50,775 nucleotides of DNA from Gemmatimonadota bacterium (GTDB taxonomy: Bacteria > Latescibacterota > UBA2968 > UBA8231). The translations under genes and the position numbers were made by a program. The notes beneath the pieces are model-generated. The model had not been told where the DNA came from and did no database searches. It saw only the letters and a list, made by a program, of their open reading frames with translations. Positions 41,063-46,739 of this stretch are shown in pieces. Numbering within the stretch: position 1 is the stretch's first letter; each line of letters starts with the position of its first letter. The stretch covers positions 1 through 50,775 of the forward strand of contig JAPPEF010000256.1 of the NCBI GenBank assembly GCA_028875335.1. The letters are read 5' to 3'.

Positions 41063-42139
41063 TCAATGCGTTGCTAGATAGGAGACGTGTTCAGGGTTGA
41101 AATCCTGTCTGTCAAGCATATAGTTGTTTCGTGGTAGGTGTCTATCCATCAACTCGGGTGGGCCGATGAAGATGGTGCAGGATGATCCGGGAGCATACCA
41201 CGAATCTTTTGGTGCCAAGAAGCGGACACAGACCAATTCGGATTGGGGCAACGCCTTGGGATAGTAGGGGTGCATCACCGCTATTTTGCCATAGAATCTC
41301 GGTATCTTTGTCTGGTTTGGCATCCAAAGAGCTTCCCAGTGGTGGTCGTTTAGCCAAGTATCTTCGGCCAAAGCATCGCACACAACACAACGCCGAGAAC
41401 CTTTTTGTCTGTTGGGACCGCCGTAATTGGAGTGGTGTATGTGAGACAGGTTCTTGCTTTGTATGAGTGCAAGGTCTGGATAGTGTTCCTCGAAACGCGC
41501 ATAGCACGCCTCCCGGACCTTTTCTAATTCGGGAGTCAGCCCGCCCGAGTTCAGATAGACTCTTTGCGAGGCAGGCTTTGGTTGGGGGCGAGGCGATGGA
41601 GGGATCGCCTGCGCTAGGTCAACATGGACCTCTTCGTATTCGTCCGTCCAAGAGCGAGGGTGTAGCCTCTTTCTGTTTTCCGCTTCTTGGTTTTCGCGGA
41701 AAGCCTTGTAGCGAGGATCAAACTGTCCTCCGAACTGTTGGATCGCCCTATCGTCTTTGTGGTCCTCTTCGTCGAAGAAGCGGCCTGTTTTCCCCGTGTG
41801 CTTGAAACGGCGCAGGTTCGGACAGGATGGAGCCTGTTGCCTGATTTGACTGCATACCCGTTTGAGGTAGGTCTTGGGGATAGGTTGTGAGTTGGGGATA
41901 TGGTCTTGGCACCAAGACTTGAAAGCATGGTACATGGAAGAGTACCAAACTCCCATCGAAAGTGGTTCAAGTAGGCCGTATGTTCCCCATCGCCAGATAG
42001 CTTGCCGTGGGGGCTTAGTTCCTGTCACTACGATAGGGATATGTTCACAGGCATGTTCAGAGGCCAAGATAGTCGCAGCGAGGTCGGCTGGATCAATATG
42101 CTGCCAAAATTTTCCTTGAAAACTGTGTTCGGATGTCAT
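41063..42139 (-). CDS. 358-aa protein of unknown function, largest unknown in the element
   Basis: The ATG at 42139 is chosen because GGAGGT lies 5 bp upstream; an ORF extension to 42196 has no such site. Landmarks are DPADLAATILASEHACEHIP near the start, a polar middle rich in R, Q and E, and GSRRCVVCDALAEDTWLNDHH (one CxxC) followed by GKIAVMHPYYPKALP. I recognise no family and no DDE, HUH or recombinase signature. Its size and central place in an element lacking a transposase make it the first candidate for an unknown mobility protein, but it could equally be cargo. Confidence 0.75.
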   Translation of the reverse strand: MTSEHSFQGKFWQHIDPADLAATILASEHACEHIPIVVTGTKPPRQAIWRWGTYGLLEPLSMGVWYSSMYHAFKSWCQDHIPNSQPIPKTYLKRVCSQIRQQAPSCPNLRRFKHTGKTGRFFDEEDHKDDRAIQQFGGQFDPRYKAFRENQEAENRKRLHPRSWTDEYEEVHVDLAQAIPPSPRPQPKPASQRVYLNSGGLTPELEKVREACYARFEEHYPDLALIQSKNLSHIHHSNYGGPNRQKGSRRCVVCDALAEDTWLNDHHWEALWMPNQTKIPRFYGKIAVMHPYYPKALPQSELVCVRFLAPKDSWYAPGSSCTIFIGPPELMDRHLPRNNYMLDRQDFNPEHVSYLATH

Positions 42140-42233
42140 TGTGAACCTCCATCGGATAGAGTTATTACGTACCGTCGCGGCACAATTTTTTTTCAAAGTG
42201 TAGCAGAATGGGCAAGTGGGAAAAGAAGGGACC

Positions 42234-42353
42234 GTGACGAAAGACGCTATTGTGGCGGGAAGTGATAAGCAGATAGATAGGTGGAATCGCTTGTTTGATA
42301 AAGCGTCTGAGCAGCTAGAGGAGAGGCTGGACGGGGAAAAAGAAGTAAACTGA
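42234..42353 (+). CDS. 39-aa peptide
   Basis: GTG start preceded by GAAGGG. It encodes MTKDAIVAGSDKQIDRWNRL then FDKASEQLEERLDGEKEVN, a charged, probably helical peptide. A hairpin with a 7-nt loop (42368-42396) follows 15 bp after the stop. Its start lies near that of the diverging 358-aa gene. The amphipathic pattern and the ribosome site support it, but it is short. Confidence 0.4.
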   Translation: MTKDAIVAGSDKQIDRWNRLFDKASEQLEERLDGEKEVN

Positions 42354-42367
42354 GGGAGGATTGTGTC

Positions 42368-42396
42368 GCCCCCGGTATTGGATTGGTGCCGGGGGC
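42368..42396. terminator. Hairpin between converging small genes
   Basis: An 11-bp stem including G-T pairs (42368-42378 with 42386-42396), loop TGGATTG. It stands between the 42353 stop (+) and the 42420 stop (-). T-tracts are weak on both sides. Confidence 0.55.
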
Positions 42397-42419
42397 TATT
42401 GGGTGTTTGATGCTGGTGT

Positions 42420-42632
42420 TAGCCTACTCCGACTTTTTCTTTGAAACGTTCAAGCCACTCTTCTAATTCCTTGATCCCTTTATTGGCATCTTTCTGTCTT
42501 TGGCTTGAGGATTCACTTGTTGGCCCTAGCTTGTCGTCGAGGCGATTGTTAAACTCTCTTATAGCCTCTTCGATACGGCCTTGATGCCGAGACAGGCACT
42601 AACTACTTCTTTTTTTCTGGATCACCAGTCAT
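42420..42632 (-). pseudogene. Frame-disrupted small gene with intact promoter and ribosome site
   Basis: A strong promoter (42699-42671) and AAGGAG (42645-42640) lead to an ATG at 42632, but the frame encodes only MTGDPEKKK before TAG. A coding-like frame of about 55 residues, shifted by one base, then runs to the stop at 42420 (HQGRIEEAIREFNNRLDD, later GIKELEEWLERFKEKVGVG). It has no start codon of its own apart from CTG. The simplest reading is a frameshifted gene; a 9-aa leader peptide with reinitiation is the alternative. Confidence 0.4.
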
Positions 42633-42670
42633 TTGTCTTCTCCTTATGGGTATGGATGGAGGGGGAAAAA

Positions 42671-42699
42671 ACTATACGGATTTAGCGCGGTAAGGTCAA
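42671..42699 (-). promoter_or_regulatory. Module promoter P1 (minus strand)
   Basis: TTGACC (42699-42694), 17-bp spacer, TATAGT (42676-42671): the best promoter match in the window. A hairpin (42707-42729, loop TGGACTG, then ATTTT on the plus strand) lies on its upstream side. Confidence 0.7.
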
Positions 42700-42706
42700 A
42701 TTCTCT

Positions 42707-42735
42707 CCCGGTGCTGGACTGGTGCCGGGGATTTT
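42707..42735 (+). terminator. Module hairpin next to P1
   Basis: An 8-bp stem (42707-42714 with 42722-42729, two G-T pairs), 7-nt loop TGGACTG, then GATTTTG. Same layout as the hairpins at 39270 and 41016. Confidence 0.55.
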
Positions 42736-42788
42736 GTGTGGCTGGATACTTGCGATCCCCGACTGACTTTTTAGATTCAAAAGCATAT

Positions 42789-42829
42789 AAAAAGCCCCCG
42801 CTGGATGCCTTCGGGCAGATGGCGGGGGC
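42789..42829 (-). terminator. Strong minus-strand terminator upstream of the kinase operon
   Basis: An 8-bp outer stem GCCCCCGC/GCGGGGGC (42794-42801 with 42822-42829) encloses TGCC-TTCG-GGCA, a stable tetraloop. Read on the minus strand it is followed by TTTTT (42793-42789). No minus-strand gene ends here, so it mainly blocks antisense transcripts arriving through the kinase promoter. Confidence 0.85.
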
Positions 42830-42881
42830 GATCCGGTCTGACACGCCTTAGCGGGACGTATCAGAGTTCGGAGACATTCAC

Positions 42882-42905
42882 TATACCTTACCAAGGAGTT
42901 CCGAA
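42882..42905 (+). promoter_or_regulatory. -10 box and ribosome site of the kinase operon
   Basis: TATACC (42882-42887) is a plausible -10, with no clear -35. AAGGAG (42893-42898) lies 7 bp before the ATG at 42906. The sequence CACTATA-n-AAGGAG resembles that before the gene at 40001. Confidence 0.4.
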
Positions 42906-43181
42906 ATGTCTCACAGGCATAATGTACGATTATCCCCGCCTCAGAACAAGCCCCGTCCCCGACATCCTTACGCCTTCGCAAATTTCAGCAAAGACGATTT
43001 CGACGAATACAGAGAAAAGAAAATCCGTCGAGATTTTCCGCTCTTTATCCCCGATGATGGACCAAATGGTCTTACTCTGCCCGGAGGAATCGGGCCGGGT
43101 GATCGTCTTAGAATTGAAGTGAAGAAGGAGAAGATACGGACTGTGCGAGGGCCTAAGATCGAAGAAAAAAAGAAGGTGTAA
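42906..43181 (+). CDS. Small basic protein co-transcribed with the kinase
   Basis: 91 aa, MSHRHNVRLSPPQNKPRPRH, then FANFSKDDFDEYREKKIRRD and GGIGPGDRLRIEVKKEKIRT, ending EEKKKV. Strongly charged, with a short beta-like GDRLRIEVKK segment. The stop is one base before the kinase ATG, so the two are coupled. It may be a kinase substrate, inhibitor or antitoxin-like partner. No family is recognised. Confidence 0.7.
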   Translation: MSHRHNVRLSPPQNKPRPRHPYAFANFSKDDFDEYREKKIRRDFPLFIPDDGPNGLTLPGGIGPGDRLRIEVKKEKIRTVRGPKIEEKKKV

Positions 43182-43182
43182 A

Positions 43183-44403
43183 ATGAAGTACAATAACCGC
43201 TGGAGAAAGATTAAAGAGATTGGTGAGGGAGGTCAAGGTAAAGTTTATTTGGCTTTGGACCTCTCTAAATCTGATTTCGACGTTTTTCATTTCCCCTTGG
43301 CGATTCAAAATGCTTTGGAGATCAAGAAACGTTTGATTCAAGAGGAAGATGAAAGCAAAGAAAATGCCCTTGAAAATCTACTTGCTGGAAATATTGTAAG
43401 GGAGTTGCGAGAGGGTATTCAAATACTTCTTAGTGCAAATGACTGCTTAAATCAGAAAGCACTTAAAATTCTTCATTCACCAGATAAGTCCCGGAATTAC
43501 GATGATGCAGAAGAACGACTTAGACGAGAGTTGGAGGCAATGAAACAAGTCGATCATCCGAATCTTCTGAAAATTGAGGACTCTGATCTTGATGAAAAGT
43601 GGTTTGTCTCAGAATACTATCCTGCTGGAACTTTGGAAAAAAACTCTGATCGGTTTACTGGTCAGGTAAAACGGACTTTGACTGCAATTCAGCCAGTTGT
43701 TGAAGGAGTTTCTTCTTTGCATAGAGCAGGACTTGTTCATCGAGACATAAAGCCCGAGAACATTTTTTTAGATGGGGAAAAATTAGTGCTTGGTGATTTC
43801 GGTCTTGTCTTTTTTGCGGATAGAAATAGGACAAGATTAAGTCACACAATGGAGAATGTAGGCAGTCATAGATGGATGCCTCCTTGGGCGGAAAATGCCC
43901 GACTGGAAGAGGTGAATCCTAGTTTTGATGTATTTTCATTGGGTAAGGTTATTTGGTCTATGATCTCAAAGGAGTTAAGTCTTCCTCTCTGGTATCAGCG
44001 TAAACAAAAATATAATCTTCAATTTATGTTTCCTGATATTCCTGCAATGGAATTTGTCAATGAACTTCTTGATAAGTGTGTTGTTGAAAATGAAGCGGAC
44101 TGTTTGCCTGATGCAAGTAATCTATGGTTATATATCGACGATATACTTCGTGCTTTGGAATTAAGTGCGGACCCAATAAGAGATATTCTTCGTCCATGTA
44201 AGGTTTGTGGGTTCGGTTTTTATCGACCATTTTCGGATTTTCCAAGCAAAGATATGGACCGTTCTGAAATTGAACTTTTTGGGTTAAAACCGGAAGGTGA
44301 TGCTACTTTCAAAATACATAATTGCAATCGTTGTGGGCATGTTCAACTTTTTTATACTAGAGATGGGACTTTGCCTTTTGAATGGAGTAAACTAAAGAGG
44401 TAG
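43183..44403 (+). CDS. Ser/Thr protein kinase with C-terminal zinc ribbon
   Basis: 406 aa, clearly AT-richer than the chromosome. It is a Hanks-type kinase: glycine loop GEGGQGKV (14-21), ATP-binding Lys95 in ALKIL, catalytic HRDIKPEN from His186 (Asp188), and DFG at 205-207. About 65 extra residues separate the glycine loop from Lys95. The segment after DFG (GSHRWMPPWAEN) stands in for the activation/APE region. C-terminal CxxC pairs at 339/342 and 381/384 form a probable zinc ribbon. No membrane helix or PASTA domain, so it is cytosolic. All catalytic residues are present. Kinases of this lone type occur in phage-defence islands; a defence role here is inferred from neighbours. Confidence 0.93.
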   Translation: MKYNNRWRKIKEIGEGGQGKVYLALDLSKSDFDVFHFPLAIQNALEIKKRLIQEEDESKENALENLLAGNIVRELREGIQILLSANDCLNQKALKILHSPDKSRNYDDAEERLRRELEAMKQVDHPNLLKIEDSDLDEKWFVSEYYPAGTLEKNSDRFTGQVKRTLTAIQPVVEGVSSLHRAGLVHRDIKPENIFLDGEKLVLGDFGLVFFADRNRTRLSHTMENVGSHRWMPPWAENARLEEVNPSFDVFSLGKVIWSMISKELSLPLWYQRKQKYNLQFMFPDIPAMEFVNELLDKCVVENEADCLPDASNLWLYIDDILRALELSADPIRDILRPCKVCGFGFYRPFSDFPSKDMDRSEIELFGLKPEGDATFKIHNCNRCGHVQLFYTRDGTLPFEWSKLKR

Positions 44404-44421
44404 GATTGTACATGAAAATAA

Positions 44422-44463
44422 CGGCAAGACGCGCCCGTAATGGACGAATCTTGCCGCGTTTTT
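44422..44463 (+). terminator. Terminator of the kinase operon
   Basis: CGGCAAGA (44422-44429) pairs with TCTTGCCG (44449-44456) around a 19-nt loop, followed by CGTTTTTG. It lies 19 bp after the kinase stop. Confidence 0.8.
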
Positions 44464-44693
44464 GTTTAGTGTGATTGTTCGCAGATGGCCTTGAACGTGG
44501 TGTAACAATTCGAAGATCGCCTGACAAAGATTACGTCGGTATCTCAGGACTTGTATGGTGGTGTGGAGAATCCGTATCAATCTGGATCGTGACGTTGCGA
44601 TTTAGACTCATTTTTCTGGTCCTCACTAGTTGGTGTTATTTTCTGCAAGTTCTTGTTTAATTTAGGCTTAGTTCAGGCCAAAAGGCCGGGTTG
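44464..44693. other. Non-coding right subterminal region of the element
   Basis: 230 bp between the kinase terminator and the right repeat. No gene with start signals is convincing; a 62-codon minus-strand frame (44392-44580) lacks a ribosome site and runs across the terminator. TTTTGGCCTGAAC on the minus strand near 44675 resembles TTTTCCTGAAC near 38455 inside the left end, a possible subterminal binding site. Confidence 0.35.
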
Positions 44694-44716
44694 GTGGTGT
44701 TAAGTATATAATTCCC
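44694..44716 (-). repeat. Right terminal inverted repeat
   Basis: 23 bp, inverse of 38404-38426 with one mismatch: GTGGTGT followed by TAAGTATATAATTCCC on the plus strand. Directly followed by CATAGTGC. Confidence 0.9.
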
Positions 44717-44724
44717 CATAGTGC
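44717..44724. repeat. Right target-site duplication CATAGTGC
   Basis: Identical to 38396-38403. Removing the element and one copy restores continuous sequence between the hicA 3' side and the small gene at 38346. Confidence 0.88.
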
Positions 44725-44765
44725 AATGCCTCAGCCATTTTTTGACATCTGAAGCCGCTGTTGGA

Positions 44766-44996
44766 TCAATTGCCGAGCAGATCAATGAATTCCTCTCGAT
44801 CAATCCCGACATCTCTCTGAATTTTAGACATAAGGCCAACGCCGATCGTTTCACTGCCATGAATGGGCACAACCGTGCTTCGCCCATCGGGGTGCTTCAT
44901 AATCGCATGACTCCCTCGTTGCCTCACAAGCTCGAAACCGACTTTCCGCAGAGATCGGACCACATGGGCTCCCGTCACACGCGGCATTCTGTTCAT
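44766..44996 (-). CDS. hicA: HicA-type mRNA interferase toxin
   Basis: 76 aa with the HicA/YcfA double-stranded-RNA-binding-like fold pattern: VTGAHVVRSLRKVGFELVRQ, then RGSHAIMKHPDG with catalytic His30, then VPIHGSETIGVGLMSKI. It is predicted to cleave mRNA. Its start overlaps the hicB stop by 4 bp. Here the antitoxin gene comes first, the reverse of the classical hicAB order. The right end of the 6.3-kb element lies 41 bp beyond its stop. Confidence 0.93.
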   Translation of the reverse strand: MNRMPRVTGAHVVRSLRKVGFELVRQRGSHAIMKHPDGRSTVVPIHGSETIGVGLMSKIQRDVGIDREEFIDLLGN

Positions 44997-45214
44997 ACGG
45001 ATATTCTTTGAATGCCTACCAGTTCAAGCGGACTCGGAGCGTCTTCGCCCTCTTCACCTTCGACTTCAAGCCAGAGTGCGATCGCCTCCTGCATCCGTTC
45101 GAGCAACTGGTCGATTGACTTCCCTTGGGTATGACAGCCCGGAAGGCGGGGGACACTCCCAACGTAATAACCGTCTTCATCTTTCTCGATGACAATAGTG
45201 TATTCAGTACTCAT
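44993..45214 (-). CDS. hicB: HicB-type antitoxin
   Basis: 73 aa, HicB-like fold: YTIVIEKDEDGYYVGSVPRL, PGCHTQGKSIDQLLERMQEA, IALWLEVEGEEGED. It lacks the C-terminal HTH or ribbon-helix-helix DNA-binding domain of longer HicB proteins. It neutralises the HicA toxin encoded by the next, overlapping gene. The start is preceded by GGGAGAAT. Confidence 0.92.
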   Translation of the reverse strand: MSTEYTIVIEKDEDGYYVGSVPRLPGCHTQGKSIDQLLERMQEAIALWLEVEGEEGEDAPSPLELVGIQRISV

Positions 45215-45259
45215 CGGATTCTCCCATAGTGCAGCCTAGTCAGCCACTGGCGGGCAAGT

Positions 45260-45586
45260 TCAGTCTCGGCGGACATAGACGGTCTTGCCCTCGCGTAGCG
45301 CAGTGGAAACAAAAGAAAGAGGCGACTGTTGGCCTTTTTCTATTTCGTCCGGGGTATATACCAGCAAGTCCATGCCGAATGGATACGGGCGTAGCGATTT
45401 ATAGAGGGCGCGGCTGCGTTTGAAGCGCGGTAGGTCGCTTGGGGCGATCACGAGTAAATCGACATCGCTGTGCTCGGTAGCCTCGCCTCGGGCATAGGAG
45501 CCGAATAGGATGACCTGCTCGGCGTCTGCTTGGCGACCAATGCGTTCGGCGACGCGCCGTATCTCTTGCTCTCCGATTTTATTCAT
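45260..45586 (-). CDS. MNT-type nucleotidyltransferase (minimal)
   Basis: 108 aa with the DNA polymerase beta-like motif GSYARGEATEHSDVDLLV (Gly29-Ser30, Asp41, Asp43). MNT proteins usually pair with a HEPN toxin, which they AMPylate, but no HEPN gene is adjacent: the next gene on this strand is hicB, 45 bp away. It may be an orphan antitoxin or act alone. The N-terminus MNKIGEQEIRRVAERIGRQA is helical, as expected. Confidence 0.9.
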   Translation of the reverse strand: MNKIGEQEIRRVAERIGRQADAEQVILFGSYARGEATEHSDVDLLVIAPSDLPRFKRSRALYKSLRPYPFGMDLLVYTPDEIEKGQQSPLSFVSTALREGKTVYVRRD

Positions 45587-45688
45587 CGGAAACCTCTCAA
45601 GTCCTAAGTTTTTTAGAGGATAGCACGGCGACTAGGGGCCGTCAATCTTCTATCTTGCCTGCGTCATCTGTTTGCAATTAGGTTAATC

Positions 45689-46642
45689 CTACACCGCTTG
45701 CCCCGTGGTAGAATTGACGTGCCGGAAGATATGGATGAGCCGGTCGCGCGTCTCTTGCGTCAGCGGCGGGCGGGCGAAAGAGGCGAGGTTGGCGTCGAGA
45801 TGGTCGGAGTTACCCGTGCCGGAGAGGACGACGTGGACGCCGGGCTCGTCGCGACAGAAGCGATAGGCGGCGTCGGGTAGGGATGGGGCTTCGGCCAACA
45901 GGAAATCGGGGAAGGCGTTGAGGCTTCGACCTGAGCTCAGCCGAAGGTCGGCGGGATCGATTTGCCCCTTTTCGACGAGGGCGTCGGTGAATGCGCGCAG
46001 GTTGTCGAGGTGGCTAAGTGCCTTGCGGACGGCGAACATGATTTGGATGCCGACGTTTTGCGCGATGGCCTGCGCGAAGACATTGGCGCGGGCGGTCTGG
46101 TTGAGCAGATTGAAGCCGACCATTAGGACATCCCACAGATCGTCGCTTAGGGCCTGCTGGAGCATGGTGTGTTCGAAGTCTTCGTTGAACATCTCGCTGA
46201 GACCGACAAAGCGTATTTTGCCCTGTTGCTGCGCCTTTTGCAGCGCGGGGTAAACGTCGTTGACGAGATAGGCGTAGTCTTGGGGCACGACGCCGTGGAG
46301 ATTGTAGAGGTCGATGTAGTCGGTGCCTAGATGCTTGAGGCTTTGGTCGAGGCTGTCTTGCAAAGCGTCGGGTGTGACCTGCTCGTGGCGGGTAGATTTT
46401 TTGGTGGAGAGGACGATGGCGGTGCGGTCGCGGCCTTGTAGGGCTTGGCCGATGATGGATTCCGTGCCGTAGCCTTCGGCCGTGTCGATGAAGTTGACAC
46501 CGTGGTCTAAGGCGCGGCGGACGAGGTCAGCGGATTGGGCGTCGGTTAGGCCGGCGTTGCGCCCGATTCGGCTGTGGCCGCCAGCGCCTAAGCCCATGCG
46601 CGAGACGGTTAGGTTAGTGCGTCCTAGGATGGTGGTTTGCAT
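45689..46642 (-). CDS. Aldo/keto reductase
   Basis: 317 aa NAD(P)H-dependent oxidoreductase of the AKR superfamily (TIM barrel). Asp-Tyr-Lys-His residues are in place: FIDTAEGYGTESIIG (Asp, Tyr), STKKSTR (Lys) and DLYNLHGV (His). The cofactor-binding C-terminal part includes VVLSGTGNSDHLDAN. A palindromic REP-like insert (CTTCG, CTGAGCTCAG, CGAAG at 45924-45946) lies in frame and encodes part of LRLSSGRSL. The 3' end is duplicated as a relic at 33099-33200. The substrate is unknown. Confidence 0.93.
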   Translation of the reverse strand: MQTTILGRTNLTVSRMGLGAGGHSRIGRNAGLTDAQSADLVRRALDHGVNFIDTAEGYGTESIIGQALQGRDRTAIVLSTKKSTRHEQVTPDALQDSLDQSLKHLGTDYIDLYNLHGVVPQDYAYLVNDVYPALQKAQQQGKIRFVGLSEMFNEDFEHTMLQQALSDDLWDVLMVGFNLLNQTARANVFAQAIAQNVGIQIMFAVRKALSHLDNLRAFTDALVEKGQIDPADLRLSSGRSLNAFPDFLLAEAPSLPDAAYRFCRDEPGVHVVLSGTGNSDHLDANLASFARPPLTQETRDRLIHIFRHVNSTTGQAV

Positions 46643-46699
46643 GAATACTCCGGGTGAAGTTTAAGGGGATGGCGCTTAATATAGGAGCAGGCTCAGACC

Positions 46700-46727
46700 T
46701 TGACCACGCTGGAGTCTGTGGTAGAAT
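46700..46727 (+). promoter_or_regulatory. Predicted promoter of the tesA-like gene
   Basis: TTGACC (46700-46705), 16-bp spacer, TAGAAT (46722-46727). The ATG at 46740 would lie only about 6 bases after the expected start, and no ribosome site is seen, so the mRNA may be nearly leaderless. Confidence 0.4.
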
Positions 46728-46739
46728 TAACGTGATTTT

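Larger units (their letters stand above)
38404..44716. mobile_element. 6.3-kb TIR-bounded element without recognisable transposase
   Basis: Ends are 23-bp inverted repeats, 22 of 23 identical, beginning GGGAATTATATACTTA, flanked by an 8-bp direct repeat. The interior is AT-richer than its surroundings and holds about twelve mostly small genes on both strands, one of them a protein kinase. No DDE, serine or tyrosine recombinase, HUH or RNA-guided nuclease signature was found in any frame I read. GG-ended repeats with 8-bp duplications are known from several IS families (for example ISL3, IS256, IS1595), so it could be a passenger-carrying element moved in trans. The 358-aa unknown protein could alternatively be a novel transposase. 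Confidence 0.8.

Noticed and set aside
39270..42735. Integron-like cassette array
   Set aside because: Small genes separated by hairpins suggested attC sites, but no GTTRRRY/RYYYAAC cores, genes on both strands, and no integrase.
44392..44580. 62-codon minus-strand frame next to the right end of the element
   Set aside because: Crosses the kinase terminator, no ribosome site, no recognisable motif.
38404..44716. Prophage remnant
   Set aside because: No structural, packaging, lysis or integrase genes; the ends are transposon-like.
45705..46734. 17-bp near-repeat GTGGTAGAATT(G/A)ACGTG on both sides of the aldo/keto reductase
   Set aside because: One copy is coding and the other overlaps a promoter; a 16 of 17 match at this distance could arise by chance.
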